The notes beneath the pieces are model-generated. The model did no database searches, was not told the DNA's origin, and worked only from the letters and a program-made list of their open reading frames with translations. A DNA stretch of 41,092 nucleotides. It comes from DASSLY01 sp035689185. GTDB taxonomy: Bacteria; Actinomycetota; Actinomycetes; Actinomycetales; Dermatophilaceae. The DNA is taken from positions 1 through 41,092 of the forward strand of contig DASSLY010000095.1 in the NCBI GenBank assembly GCA_035689185.1, in the 5' to 3' direction. Below are positions 7,565 through 16,947 of this stretch, piece after piece (positions within the stretch are counted from its first letter, which is position 1; every line of letters starts with the position of its first letter). The position numbers and the translations under genes were made by a program.

Positions 7565-8778
7565 CGCGTCGTCTCCCACCTCTCGTGAGCGACGCCCACG
7601 GCGTCGGTGAACCGGGCGAACCCGCGGGCCGCGAGCTCGGCGGCGAGCTCGGTGTTGACGCGAACCGGTGCGGCCGGGTCGTTGAACGTGGCGGTGCCCA
7701 CCTGGACCGCGCTGGCGCCGGCGGCGACCAGCTCGAGGGCATCCAGGCCGGTCCGGACCCCGCCCACCCCGATGATCGGGCCCGGGCGGACAAGCCCGGC
7801 GAGCATGGCCGCCCGGACCTGCCAGACCGCGCGCACCGCCACCGGCCGGATCGCCGGGCCGGACAGCCCGCCGGTCACGCCGGCGAGTTGCGGGCGCAGC
7901 CGATCCGTGTCGATCACCATGCCGAGCAGCGTATTCACCAGGGTCAGGCCGTCGGCGCCGGCGGACATCGCGGCGCGGGCGATGGTGACGATGTCGGTCA
8001 CGTCGGGGGTGAGCTTGGCGAAGATCGGTATGCCGGCCGGCACGCTCGCGCGGGCCAGCCGAACGACCGCGGTGGATGCCTGGGGATCGCAGGCAAACAC
8101 CAGCCCGCGGTCGGCGACGTTCGGGCAGGAGATGTTCACCTCGACACCCACGACAGCGTCGAACGCGTCGGCCTCGGCGAGCGCCGTTGCCACGCGGCCG
8201 AACTCCTGGCTGTCGCCACCCGCGATAGAGACCAGGACACGGGCTCCGACCTGCCGCAGCCAGGGCAGGTCGTCGCCGACGAAGGCCTCGATCCCCGGGC
8301 CCTGCAGGCCGATGGAGTTGAGCATGCCGCTGGCCGTCTCGGCCATCCGCGGGGTGCCCCGGCCGGAGCGGGGCCGCTCCATCACCGACTTGGTGACGAA
8401 GGCGCCGAGGGCGGTGATGTCGACCAGGCGGTGCAGCTCCTTGCCGTTGGCGGCGCAGCCGGAGGCAGTCATCAGCGGGTTCGGCAATAGCGCACCGGCC
8501 AGGTCGGTGCTCATGTCGACCTCCGGCCCGGCAGCGCGTACCTCGGCGGCGTGCACGGTGTGGTCGTCGGCGTGCCCGGTGTGGTCGTCGGGGTGCACGG
8601 TGTGGTCGTCGGCGTGCACGGTGTGGTCGTCGGGGTGCACGGTGTGGTCGTCGGCGTGCACGGTGCGGTCGTCGGCGTGCCCGGTGTGGTCGTCGGGGTG
8701 CCCGGTGCGGTCGTCGGTGTGCACGGTGTGGTCGTCGGTGCGGTCGTCATGGCCCGGCTTCGGGTCGGTCAGCGTCAT
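7561..8778 (-). CDS. pyrD: Dihydroorotate dehydrogenase class 1B catalytic subunit, with His/Asp-rich N-terminal repeat
   Basis: Oxidises dihydroorotate to orotate with FMN; pairs with PyrK, which passes electrons to NAD. The catalytic body from residue 89 (MSTDLAGALLPNPLMTASG) has the class 1B catalytic Cys in NISCPNV and FMN-binding GVGGVRTG. Residues ~11-77 are nine to ten DDHTVHA-type heptads from a 21-bp tandem repeat, very rich in His and Asp, unlike any known PyrD part. Two starts are possible: ATG 8778 (405 residues), which overlaps the pyrK stop by ATGA and is therefore the coupled start, and ATG 8514 (317 residues, normal family length). I prefer 8778 because every neighbouring pair in this operon overlaps this way. 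Enzyme assignment is secure. Confidence 0.93.
   Translation of the reverse strand: MTLTDPKPGHDDRTDDHTVHTDDRTGHPDDHTGHADDRTVHADDHTVHPDDHTVHADDHTVHPDDHTGHADDHTVHAAEVRAAGPEVDMSTDLAGALLPNPLMTASGCAANGKELHRLVDITALGAFVTKSVMERPRSGRGTPRMAETASGMLNSIGLQGPGIEAFVGDDLPWLRQVGARVLVSIAGGDSQEFGRVATALAEADAFDAVVGVEVNISCPNVADRGLVFACDPQASTAVVRLARASVPAGIPIFAKLTPDVTDIVTIARAAMSAGADGLTLVNTLLGMVIDTDRLRPQLAGVTGGLSGPAIRPVAVRAVWQVRAAMLAGLVRPGPIIGVGGVRTGLDALELVAAGASAVQVGTATFNDPAAPVRVNTELAAELAARGFARFTDAVGVAHERWETTR
8548..8748. repeat. 21-bp tandem repeat in the 5' part of pyrD (nine to ten units)
   Basis: Units of the form GTGTGGTCGTCGGCGTGCAC on the plus strand, alternating C/G variants. On the minus strand each gives DD(H/R)T(V/G)H(A/P). 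No spacers, so not a CRISPR array. Confidence 0.9.
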
Positions 8779-9650
8779 GGCTGAGCGTCCGCCCGGGTTG
8801 CCTGCCCAGGCGCTCCCACCGCGTCGGCCGGGACACGGCACCAGCCGTTCTCGAAGGCGTCCCAGCGCACCCGGTCGCCGCGGAACACCGGCCCCTCGAC
8901 GCAGGACCGGACCATCCTGGTCACTCCCCCCTCGCTGCGCACCGGCAGGACACACGTCATGCAGATCCCGACGCCGCAGGCCATGGACTCCTCGACCGCC
9001 ACGTGGGCGACCGCACCAGCGGCCGTCGCAATGCCGGTGACCGCGCGAAGCATCGCCATCGGTCCGCAGGCGTAGACCACGGTGTCGCGGGTCGTCAGCC
9101 CGGGCAGCACGTCGGACACCCAGCCCTGCGTGCCGAGCGATCCGTCGTCCGTGGTGACGCGCACGTCCTCGGCGACCTCCGCAGCGAGGTCGATCCCGAA
9201 CAGCCGGTCCGCGCTGGCCGCGCCGAGAACGAGTCGCACGGGGCAGCCGCGGCGGCGCAGCTGATCGGCCAGCCAGAACAGTGGGGCGCTGCCGTAGCCG
9301 CCGCCGACCAGCACGCAGGGCGCCCCCGGCTGGGCCAGCGGGAACGGCGTGCCGAGCGGGCCGACCAGGTCGACCACCCCGCCGACGGGAAGCTCGGTGA
9401 GCCACCGGGTGCCGGGGCCACGGGGCGCGACGACGACCTCGACGCCGCCCCCCTCGGCCCGGTGCAGCGAGAAGCAGCGACGCAGCAGGTGCGCGGAGAG
9501 CGGCCCACCGACGGCCGCGGCGACGAACTGGCCCGGAAGTGCCCGGGCGGCTACGTCGGGCGCGCCGAACCGCAACCGATGGTAGGCGCCGATCCGCTCG
9601 GTCGCGAGCAGCTCCGCGCGCTGCTGCGGGACGCGGGTGGCGACTGTCAC
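8775..9650 (-). CDS. pyrK: Dihydroorotate dehydrogenase electron-transfer subunit
   Basis: 291 residues. FAD and 2Fe-2S protein linking PyrD to NAD. It has the ferredoxin-reductase layout: RRCFSLHRAE (FAD-binding), LVGPLGTPF, the NAD-binding LVGGGYGSAPLFWLA and VVYACGPMAML, then the cluster-binding cysteines in CGVGICMTC plus a fourth Cys in RSCVEGPVF. ATG 9650 overlaps the carB stop and the gene's own stop overlaps the pyrD start, so the three are translationally coupled. Confidence 0.95.
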   Translation of the reverse strand: MTVATRVPQQRAELLATERIGAYHRLRFGAPDVAARALPGQFVAAAVGGPLSAHLLRRCFSLHRAEGGGVEVVVAPRGPGTRWLTELPVGGVVDLVGPLGTPFPLAQPGAPCVLVGGGYGSAPLFWLADQLRRRGCPVRLVLGAASADRLFGIDLAAEVAEDVRVTTDDGSLGTQGWVSDVLPGLTTRDTVVYACGPMAMLRAVTGIATAAGAVAHVAVEESMACGVGICMTCVLPVRSEGGVTRMVRSCVEGPVFRGDRVRWDAFENGWCRVPADAVGAPGQATRADAQP

Positions 9651-12600
9651 CGCGAGTCCGCCTGTGCGGCATACAGGTCCAGGTCCTTGGCGTGGTCCTG
9701 CAACGACCGTACCCGGACCGGCTCGTTCAGCTGCGCCTCGATTCCCTGGACCGCCGCGCCGAGCTGCTGAACGGTGGTGATGATCGGCCGGTCCATGCTG
9801 GTGGTGGCGGCGCGGATGGCGTAGCCGTCGGCGCGCGCGTCGCGCCCGGAGGGGGTGTTCACGACCATCCCTACCTCGCCGGCAAGGATGCGGTCGACGA
9901 TGGTCGGCTCGCCGCCGGGCCCAGGACCGTCGCTGTGCTTGCGTACGACCTTGGCGTGGATCCCGTTGCGGCGCAACACGTCCGCGGTGCCCTTAGTAGC
10001 TAACAGGTCGAACCCCAGGTCCGCCAGTCGCTTCACCGGGAAGATCATCGCCCGCTTGTCCCGGTTAGCGACGGACACGAAGATCGTTCCCTCGCGCGGC
10101 AGTCCGGTCACAGAGCCCAACTGGCTCTTGGCGAAGGCGGCGCCGAAGTCGCGGTCGATGCCCATGACCTCGCCGGTCGACCGCATCTCGGGACCGAGCA
10201 GGCTGTCGACCACCTGACCGGTGCGGGTCCGGAACCGCTTGAACGGCAGCACGGCCTCCTTCACCGAGACCGGTGCGTGCGGCGGCAACTCGCCGCCATC
10301 GCCGGTGGCCGGCAGCAGCCCCTCAGCGCGCAGCTCGGCAATCGTCGCGCCGAGCATCACCCGGGCCGCGGCCTTTGCCAGCGGGACGCCGGTCGCCTTC
10401 GCGACGAACGGAACCGTACGGCTGGCACGGGGATTGGCCTCTAGGACGTAGAGCACGTCGTGTGCTAGGGCGAACTGGACGTTCATCAGCCCGCGCACGC
10501 CGATGCCCTCGGCCAGCTTGAGTGTCGACTCCCGGACCCGTTGCAGCTCCTCGGTGCCCAGCGTCACCGGCGGCAGCACGCAGGCCGAGTCGCCGGAGTG
10601 AATCCCGGCCTCCTCGATGTGCTCCATGATGCCGCCCAGGTACAGCTGCTGGCCGTCGTAGAGCGCGTCGACGTCGATCTCGATGGCGTCGTCGAGGAAC
10701 CGGTCGACCAGCACCGGATGCTCGGGCGAGGCCAGCGTCGCGCGGTCGACGAAGCCGACGAGGGTCTCGTCGTCGTAGACGATCTCCATCCCGCGCCCGC
10801 CCAGCACGTAGGAGGGCCGCACCAGGACCGGGTAGCCGATCTCCCGAGCCACCTCCACCGCCTCGGCCCCGCTGTATGCCGTGCCGTGACGGGGCGCGGG
10901 CAGCCGCGCCTCCGCGAGCACCCGCCCGAACGCGCCCCTGTCCTCGGCCAGGTGAATCGCCTCCGGCGAGGTGCCGACGATCGGGATCCCTTCCGCCTTC
11001 AGGGCTTTCGCCAGGCCCAGCGGAGTCTGGCCGCCAAGCTGAACGACGACCCCGGCCAGCGGGCCGGCCTGCTGCTCCGCGTGGACCACTTCCAGCACGT
11101 CCTCCAGGGTCAGCGGCTCGAAGTACAGCCGGCTGGACGTGTCGTAGTCGGTGGACACTGTCTCCGGGTTGCAGTTCACCATGACCGTGTCGAAGCCGGC
11201 ATCTCGCAGCGCGAAGCTGGCGTGCACGCACGAGTAGTCGAACTCGATGCCCTGGCCGATCCGGTTCGGGCCGCTGCCGAGGATGACCACGGCGGGGCGT
11301 TGCCGGCGGGCGACCTCGGTCTCCTCGTCGTAGGAGCTGTAGTGATATGGCGTGAGCGCGGCGAACTCTGCCGCGCATGTGTCCACCGTCTTGTAGACCG
11401 GCCGAACCCCGAGGGCGTGACGCACCCCGCGGACGACCGCCTCGGGCATCCCCGTCAGCTCGCTGAGCTGGGCGTCGGAGAAGCCGTGCCGCTTGGCCAG
11501 CCGCAGCAGCCGGGCGCTCAGCTGACCGCCGGTGGCCTCGGCCTCCCGTGCTGCCCCCGAGAACCCGTTCGTGCGAATCTGCTCCGCGATCTCGTTGATG
11601 AGCTGGACCTGGTCCAGGAACCACGGGTCGATCCCGGTGACCCGGTGCACCTCCTCGACCGAGAGACCGCCTCGAAGCGCCTGCTGCACCAGCACTATCC
11701 GCCCGTCGGTGGGCGTCCGCGCCTGCTCGAGCAGGGCGCGTCCCATCTCCTTGCCGGGCTTCTCGTCCTTGCGCCAGTGGAAGGTGGATCCCGCCCGCTC
11801 GACCGACCGCAGTGCCTTCTGCAGCGCCTCGGTGAAGTTGCGCCCGATCGCCATCGCCTCGCCGACCGACTTCATCGTCGTCGTCAGCGTCGGGTCGGCG
11901 GCGGGGAACTTCTCGAACGCGAACCGGGGGACCTTCACCACCACGTAGTCCAGCGTCGGCTCGAAGCTGGCCGGAGTCTGCCTGGTGATGTCGTTCGGCA
12001 CCTCGTCCAGGGTGTAGCCGATCGCCATCTTGGCCGCGATCTTGGCGATCGGGAAGCCGGTCGCCTTGGACGCCAGGGCACTGGACCGCGACACCCGCGG
12101 GTTCATCTCGATCACGATGACCCGGCCGTCGTCCGGGTTGACCGCGAACTGGATGTTGCAGCCGCCGGTGTCGACGCCGACCTCTCGGATCACCGCGATG
12201 CCGATGTCGCGCAGCCGCTGGTACTCGCGGTCGGTCAGGGTGAGCGCCGGTGCCACTGTTATGGAGTCGCCGGTGTGCACGCCCATCGGGTCGAGGTTCT
12301 CGATCGAGCAGACGACGACCACGTTGTCGGCATGGTCGCGCATCACCTCCAGCTCGTACTCCTTCCAGCCCAGGATCGACTCCTCCAGCAGCACCTCGGT
12401 GGTCGGGCTGTCGTGCAGGCCGGCCCCGGCTATCCGGCGGAGGTCCTCCTCGTCATGGGCGAAGCCGGAGCCCAGGCCGCCCATCGTGAACGAGGGCCGC
12501 ACCACCATCGGGTAGCCCAGATCCTCGGCGGCGGCGAGCACCTCCTCCATCGTGTGCGCGATGACCGACCGGCAGACCTCGGCGCCGCAGCGCTGCACGA

Positions 12601-13003
12601 CGCCCTTGAACGCCTGCCTGTCCTCCCCCAGCCGGATCGCCTCGACGCTTGCGCCGATCAGCGGGCAGTCGTACTTCTCCAGGACGCCGAGCTCGTCTAG
12701 TGCCATCGCGGCATTGAGGGCCGTCTGGCCGCCCAGGGTCGCGAGCACAGCGTCCGGCCGCTCCTTGGCGATGATCGCCTCGAGCACGTCCGGGGTGATG
12801 GGCTCGACGTAGGTCTGGTCCGCCACCTCGGGATCGGTCATGATCGTCGCCGGGTTGGAGTTGACCAGGATCACCCGGATGCCCTCCTCCCGCAGCACCC
12901 GGCAGGCCTGGGTGCCGGAGTAGTCGAACTCGGCTGCCTGGCCGATGACGATCGGCCCGGACCCGATGACCAGGACACTGTTGATGTCGGTGCGGCGGGG
13001 CAT
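9647..13003 (-). CDS. carB: Carbamoyl-phosphate synthase large chain
   Basis: 1118 residues. Makes carbamoyl phosphate from bicarbonate, ATP and the ammonia released by CarA, feeding pyrimidines and arginine. Starts MPRRTDINSVLVIGSGPIVIGQAAEFDYSG-like. The two homologous ATP-grasp halves are visible (GPIVIGQAAEFDYSGTQA and GSGPNRIGQGIEFDYSCVHA; VRPSFTMGGLGSG and VRPSYVLGGRGMEIVY). The C-terminal MGS-like allosteric domain begins near FVSVANRDKRAMIFPVK. Its ATG shares bases with the carA stop (TGATG). Confidence 0.97.
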   Translation of the reverse strand: MPRRTDINSVLVIGSGPIVIGQAAEFDYSGTQACRVLREEGIRVILVNSNPATIMTDPEVADQTYVEPITPDVLEAIIAKERPDAVLATLGGQTALNAAMALDELGVLEKYDCPLIGASVEAIRLGEDRQAFKGVVQRCGAEVCRSVIAHTMEEVLAAAEDLGYPMVVRPSFTMGGLGSGFAHDEEDLRRIAGAGLHDSPTTEVLLEESILGWKEYELEVMRDHADNVVVVCSIENLDPMGVHTGDSITVAPALTLTDREYQRLRDIGIAVIREVGVDTGGCNIQFAVNPDDGRVIVIEMNPRVSRSSALASKATGFPIAKIAAKMAIGYTLDEVPNDITRQTPASFEPTLDYVVVKVPRFAFEKFPAADPTLTTTMKSVGEAMAIGRNFTEALQKALRSVERAGSTFHWRKDEKPGKEMGRALLEQARTPTDGRIVLVQQALRGGLSVEEVHRVTGIDPWFLDQVQLINEIAEQIRTNGFSGAAREAEATGGQLSARLLRLAKRHGFSDAQLSELTGMPEAVVRGVRHALGVRPVYKTVDTCAAEFAALTPYHYSSYDEETEVARRQRPAVVILGSGPNRIGQGIEFDYSCVHASFALRDAGFDTVMVNCNPETVSTDYDTSSRLYFEPLTLEDVLEVVHAEQQAGPLAGVVVQLGGQTPLGLAKALKAEGIPIVGTSPEAIHLAEDRGAFGRVLAEARLPAPRHGTAYSGAEAVEVAREIGYPVLVRPSYVLGGRGMEIVYDDETLVGFVDRATLASPEHPVLVDRFLDDAIEIDVDALYDGQQLYLGGIMEHIEEAGIHSGDSACVLPPVTLGTEELQRVRESTLKLAEGIGVRGLMNVQFALAHDVLYVLEANPRASRTVPFVAKATGVPLAKAAARVMLGATIAELRAEGLLPATGDGGELPPHAPVSVKEAVLPFKRFRTRTGQVVDSLLGPEMRSTGEVMGIDRDFGAAFAKSQLGSVTGLPREGTIFVSVANRDKRAMIFPVKRLADLGFDLLATKGTADVLRRNGIHAKVVRKHSDGPGPGGEPTIVDRILAGEVGMVVNTPSGRDARADGYAIRAATTSMDRPIITTVQQLGAAVQGIEAQLNEPVRVRSLQDHAKDLDLYAAQADSR

Positions 13004-14172
13004 CAGGCAGTGGTCTCCTTGGCATCGAGCATGAGCTGGACGAACCGGTCGAACAGGTACTGCGAGTCGTGCGGCCCGGCAGCCGCCTCCGGGTGGTACT
13101 GCACCGAGAACGCCGGCACGTCAAGGCACTCCAGCCCCTCGACCACGCCGTCGTTGAGGCCCAGGTGGCTTACCCGGACCCGCCCGTATGCCGTGTCGCT
13201 GTCAGAGTCCACCGGCGCGTCCACCGCGAACCCGTGGTTGTGCGCGGTGACCTCCACCCGGCCGGTGCGCCGGTCCAGCACCGGCTGGTTGATGCCGCGG
13301 TGGCCGTACTTCAGCTTGTACGTGCCGAACCCGAGGGCACGCCCAAGCAGCTGGTTGCCGAAGCAGATGCCGAAGAAGGGGATTCGCGCGTCCAGCACCT
13401 GTCGCAGCAACGCGACCTCGTGGTCGGCAGAGGCCGGGTCGCCGGGCCCGTTGGAGAAGAACACCCCGTCCGGGCGCACGGCGGTGACGTCGCCGAACGT
13501 CGAGGCCTGCGGCAGGACGTGCACGTCGACCCCACGCGCTGCCAGGTGCGAGGGCGTCATCGCCTTGATGCCGAGGTCCACGGCGGCGACGGTGAGCCGG
13601 TGCTGACCCACGGCCGGGACCACGTACGGCGTCGGTGTGGTGACCTGGCCGGCCAGGTCCGCGCCGAGCATCCGCGGTGCGGCCACGACGCGGTCCAGCA
13701 GCGCAGCAACCGGCTCAGCGGCGGCCGCGGCGGAGAACACGCCGACCCGCATCGCGCCCCGCTCGCGCAGGTGCCGGGTCAGCGCGCGGGTGTCGATACC
13801 GCAGATGCCGACCACTCCCTGCGCGGCGAGGTCCTCCTCCAGCGACCGGACCGCGCGCCAGCTGGACGGGCGCAGCGCCGGGTCCCGCACGACATACCCG
13901 GACACCCAGATCCGCCCGGACTCCGCGTCCTGGTCGTTGACCCCGGTGTTGCCGACGTGGGGCGCGGTCATGACAACAACCTGGCGGTGGTAGCTGGGGT
14001 CGGTGAGCGTCTCCTGGTAGCCGCTCATCCCGGTGCAGAACACCGCCTCGCCGACGGTCTCCCCCAGCGTGCCGTAGGCCTCGCCGTGGAAGGTGCGGCC
14101 GTCCTCCAGGACCAGCACCGCTGGGTCGCGGTGGCGCAGCAGTGGCTGCGGCGGTGTGGTGGGTGGGGTCAC
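13003..14172 (-). CDS. carA: Carbamoyl-phosphate synthase small chain (glutaminase)
   Basis: 389 residues. Class I glutamine amidotransferase that feeds ammonia to CarB. N-terminal domain LEDGRTFHGEAYG, FCTGMSGYQETLTDPSY; the glutaminase nucleophile Cys is in FFGICFGNQLLGRA and the His-Glu pair in VQYHPEAAAGPHDS. GTG start at 14172 overlaps the stop of the PH-like gene (GTGA), which fixes the start; a longer upstream reading would be antisense-like arginine-rich sequence in that gene. Confidence 0.96.
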   Translation of the reverse strand: MTPPTTPPQPLLRHRDPAVLVLEDGRTFHGEAYGTLGETVGEAVFCTGMSGYQETLTDPSYHRQVVVMTAPHVGNTGVNDQDAESGRIWVSGYVVRDPALRPSSWRAVRSLEEDLAAQGVVGICGIDTRALTRHLRERGAMRVGVFSAAAAAEPVAALLDRVVAAPRMLGADLAGQVTTPTPYVVPAVGQHRLTVAAVDLGIKAMTPSHLAARGVDVHVLPQASTFGDVTAVRPDGVFFSNGPGDPASADHEVALLRQVLDARIPFFGICFGNQLLGRALGFGTYKLKYGHRGINQPVLDRRTGRVEVTAHNHGFAVDAPVDSDSDTAYGRVRVSHLGLNDGVVEGLECLDVPAFSVQYHPEAAAGPHDSQYLFDRFVQLMLDAKETTA

Positions 14173-14735
14173 GGGGCTCCATCCGACGTCGTTGCTGCGG
14201 GTGCGGGTGCGGTCCGGGGTGCCGGCGCGGTTGCGGTGCCACGGGACTCGACCAGCGCGGCCACCGCGTCGACAACTGGGCCGCGGTCGGCGGCGAAGCG
14301 GGGTAGGAACCCGGTGGCGTAGGTCTGGTCCTCCCCCTCCGGTCGCCAGGCCACGACGACGATCCGCCGGCCTACCGCGAACTTGCCAGCCATGCCGGAC
14401 TCCAGCCCCACGGCGCTGATCCGGGCGGCGGGGACGTGGACCGTCGCCGCGCCGTCGCGCTGCCACCGCACCCCGTCGTCGCAGACGTGCATCGTGGCCC
14501 GGGACCGGACGCCGAGCCCGGCGGCGGTGACGCGGTCCAGGCGGGAGCCGGCAGTCGTGGTGCTGACGTAGATGCCCTCGGCCACAACGGTTTCCGGTTC
14601 GTCGGCTGCGCCTGGCCGCACCGCCTCGGCAGCGAGCTGGTGCCGGCGAGACCGACCGGACCACCCGGCATACATGAGCCGGTAAACCAACAGCAGCGCG
14701 CCGAGCAGCACCGCGACGGCCATGGTGCGGTTCAT
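14169..14735 (-). CDS. Single-pass membrane protein with PH-like domain (conserved actinobacterial pyr-operon gene)
   Basis: 188 residues. A single transmembrane helix lies at about residues 3-20 (MAVAVLLGALLLVYRL), followed by a basic stretch and a soluble domain rich in beta-strand-like segments (EGIYVSTTTAGSRLDRVTAA, ATMHVCDDGVRWQRDG, GKFAVGRRIVVVAW), consistent with the bacterial pleckstrin-homology-like proteins found at this place between pyrC and carA in many actinomycetes. The tail is Ala/Pro/Thr-rich. ATG 14735 overlaps the pyrC stop and its stop overlaps carA, so it is translated with the operon. No catalytic motif; its role is unknown. A scaffold or membrane tether for the pathway is only a guess. 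Confidence 0.8.
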   Translation of the reverse strand: MNRTMAVAVLLGALLLVYRLMYAGWSGRSRRHQLAAEAVRPGAADEPETVVAEGIYVSTTTAGSRLDRVTAAGLGVRSRATMHVCDDGVRWQRDGAATVHVPAARISAVGLESGMAGKFAVGRRIVVVAWRPEGEDQTYATGFLPRFAADRGPVVDAVAALVESRGTATAPAPRTAPAPAATTSDGAP

Positions 14736-16021
14736 GCCAGCGCGCCCTTCAGCACGGTCGGGCGGCCGCGCAGGAAGGTGGCGACCACGGCACCGGTGAA
14801 GCTGCGGGCGTGCCAAGGGTTGTTGCGCGAAAGCGACTGCGACTCGGCGGCGTTCACAGTGACGCGGGCCTGCGGGTCCACCAGCGCCAGGTTTGCCGGC
14901 TGGCCCGCGGCCAGCGGCCGGCCATGCCCGTCCAGGCCGGCGATGCGAGCCGGTTGCACCGACATCACCCTGGCCACGCCGGCCCAGCCCATGCGTCCGC
15001 CGTGGACCATCACGTCGCTGACCACGGACAGCGCCGTCTCCAGGCCGACCATCCCGAATGCGGCGTCAGCGAATGCGTGTTCCTTGTCGTGCCGGGCATG
15101 TGGCGCGTGGTCGGTGGCGACGGCGTCGATGGTGCCGTCCGCCAGCGCGTCCCGCAGCGCCTGCACGTCCTCGGCCGGACGCAGCGGCGGGTTGACCTTG
15201 TAGACCGGGTCGTAGTCGCGCAGCAGCTCGGTGGTCAGGACCAGGTGGTGCGGGGTGACCTCGGCGGTCACCGGGATGCCCAGCGAGCGGGCCCAGCGCA
15301 GCACCTCGACCGTCCCGGCGGTAGACACGTGGGCCACGTGCAGCCGGCTGCCGGTGTGTCGGGCGAGCATGACGTCACGGGCGACGACCACCTCCTCGGC
15401 GACGCCGGGCCAGCCGGGCAGGCCGAGCCGGCCGGACAGCTCCCCCTCGTGGCAGCAGGCGCTCGCGTCGGCCAGACGCGGCTCCTGCGCGTGCTGGGCG
15501 ATGACCCCGCCGAAGGCCTTGACGTACTCCAGCGCCCGCCTCATCACGCGCGCGTCGTGGACGCAGCGGCCGTCGTCGGAGAACACCTTGACCCGGGCCC
15601 GGCAGCGGGCCATCAAGCCGAGCTCGGCCAGCTCCAGCCCGGCCAGGTCCTTGGTCACCGCCCCGACCGGCTGCACGTCGACCAGCCCCGCCCGGGCGCC
15701 CAGGTCGGCCACCCGCTCTGCCGCCTCGGCGGTGTCGGTGACCGGGGTGGTGTTGGCCATGGCAAGCACCGCGGTGTAGCCGCCGACGGCGGCCGCGGCG
15801 GACCCGGAGGCGACCGTCTCGGCGTCCTCCCGGCCCGGCTCGCGCAGGTGGGTGTGCAGGTCGACCAGGCCGGGCAGCGCGACCAGGCCGTCCGCGTCGA
15901 CCACCTGGGCGCCCTTCGGCGCGGTGAGCGAGCCGGTCTCGGCGATGAGGCCGTCGCGCAGCAGCAGGTCGGCGCGCCCGGCCCCGGCCAGGTCCGCGCC
16001 CCGGATCAAGACGCTGCTCAT
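14732..16021 (-). CDS. pyrC: Dihydroorotase (class I)
   Basis: 429 residues. Cyclises carbamoyl aspartate to dihydroorotate, the third step of the pathway. Zinc ligands and catalytic residues are visible: DLHTHLREPG, the HAQEP His, HVAHVSTAGT, and the catalytic Asp in DAVATDHAPHARHDKE. ATG 16021 overlaps the pyrB stop (ATGA). Confidence 0.97.
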   Translation of the reverse strand: MSSVLIRGADLAGAGRADLLLRDGLIAETGSLTAPKGAQVVDADGLVALPGLVDLHTHLREPGREDAETVASGSAAAAVGGYTAVLAMANTTPVTDTAEAAERVADLGARAGLVDVQPVGAVTKDLAGLELAELGLMARCRARVKVFSDDGRCVHDARVMRRALEYVKAFGGVIAQHAQEPRLADASACCHEGELSGRLGLPGWPGVAEEVVVARDVMLARHTGSRLHVAHVSTAGTVEVLRWARSLGIPVTAEVTPHHLVLTTELLRDYDPVYKVNPPLRPAEDVQALRDALADGTIDAVATDHAPHARHDKEHAFADAAFGMVGLETALSVVSDVMVHGGRMGWAGVARVMSVQPARIAGLDGHGRPLAAGQPANLALVDPQARVTVNAAESQSLSRNNPWHARSFTGAVVATFLRGRPTVLKGALA

Positions 16022-16947
16022 GCGCTGCCCTCACCGGCGAGCAGGTGGTAGAGCACCGACATGCGCACCGCGACGCCGGCCGAGACCTGTTCCAGGATAA
16101 GGCTTCTCGCGGCGTCGGCGGCGTCGGCTGCGATCTCCAGGCCGCGGTTCATCGGCCCCGGGTGGCAGATCACGGTGTGCTCCTGCAGCGCTGCCAGCCG
16201 GGCCCGGGTCAGGCCGTAGCCGACCGAGTACTCCCGGGCGGTGGGGAAGTAGCCGCCGGTCATCCGCTCCCGCTGGACCCGCAGCATCATGACCGCGTCG
16301 ACCCTCGGCAGGACCGGGTCGAGCTCGTAGGAGGTCTCGAAGCCCTCCGCCTTGGCCCAGCTCGCGACGCCGCTGGGCATGAGCGTGGGTGGCGCCACCA
16401 CGGTGACGTGCGCGCCCAGGGTCCGCAGGCAGATGAGGTTGCTGCGCAGCACCCGGGAGTGGGTCAGGTCGCCGACGATGGCGACCTGGCGACCGTCGAG
16501 GTCACCGAGAGCCCGGCGCATGGTGTAAGCGTCCAGCAGCGCCTGGGTGGGGTGCTCGTGGGTGCCGTCGCCGGCGTTGACGACACTAGCCCGGACCCAG
16601 CGGCTCACCTGCAGCGCGGCGCCGCTGGCGCCGTGCCGGACGACCAGGCCGTCCACGCCCATCGCGTCGATCGTCAGCACCGTGTCGCGCAGGGATTCGC
16701 CCTTGCTCGTCGAGGACCCCTTGCCGCTGACGTTGACCACGTCCGCCGACAGCCACTTCCCGGCGATCTCGAACGAGGACCGGGTGCGGGTGGAGTCTTC
16801 GAAGAACAGGTTGACCACGGTGCGCCCGCGCAGGGTGGGCAGCTTCTTGACCTCGCGACGCTGCACGTCGTGCATCTTGGCGGCGGTGTCGAGGATCGCC
16901 TGCACCTGGTCGCGGTCGAGGTCGGCCATCGACAGCAGGTGGCGCAT
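16018..16947 (-). CDS. pyrB: Aspartate carbamoyltransferase catalytic subunit
   Basis: 309 residues. Joins carbamoyl phosphate and aspartate. FFEDSTRTRSSFEIAGK is the carbamoyl-phosphate site, HEHPTQALLDAYT and CHPGPMNRG are conserved in the family. No pyrI regulatory gene follows; pyrC follows directly with an ATGA overlap. The start shares bases with the pyrR stop (TGATG). Confidence 0.97.
   Translation of the reverse strand: MRHLLSMADLDRDQVQAILDTAAKMHDVQRREVKKLPTLRGRTVVNLFFEDSTRTRSSFEIAGKWLSADVVNVSGKGSSTSKGESLRDTVLTIDAMGVDGLVVRHGASGAALQVSRWVRASVVNAGDGTHEHPTQALLDAYTMRRALGDLDGRQVAIVGDLTHSRVLRSNLICLRTLGAHVTVVAPPTLMPSGVASWAKAEGFETSYELDPVLPRVDAVMMLRVQRERMTGGYFPTAREYSVGYGLTRARLAALQEHTVICHPGPMNRGLEIAADAADAARSLILEQVSAGVAVRMSVLYHLLAGEGSA

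Noticed and set aside
8548..8748. Possible CRISPR array (regular 21-bp repeats)
   Set aside because: Units are contiguous without spacers, and they keep the pyrD frame; it is a coding minisatellite.
10541..12700. 719-codon open frame on the plus strand
   Set aside because: It is antisense to carB; long antisense frames are common in GC-rich genes, and the translation is low-complexity Leu/Gly/Arg/His with no conserved motif.
13003..14664. Longer carA starting at 14664
   Set aside because: The extra 164 codons overlap the PH-like gene in another frame and are arginine-rich; the GTGA overlap at 14172 gives the normal length.
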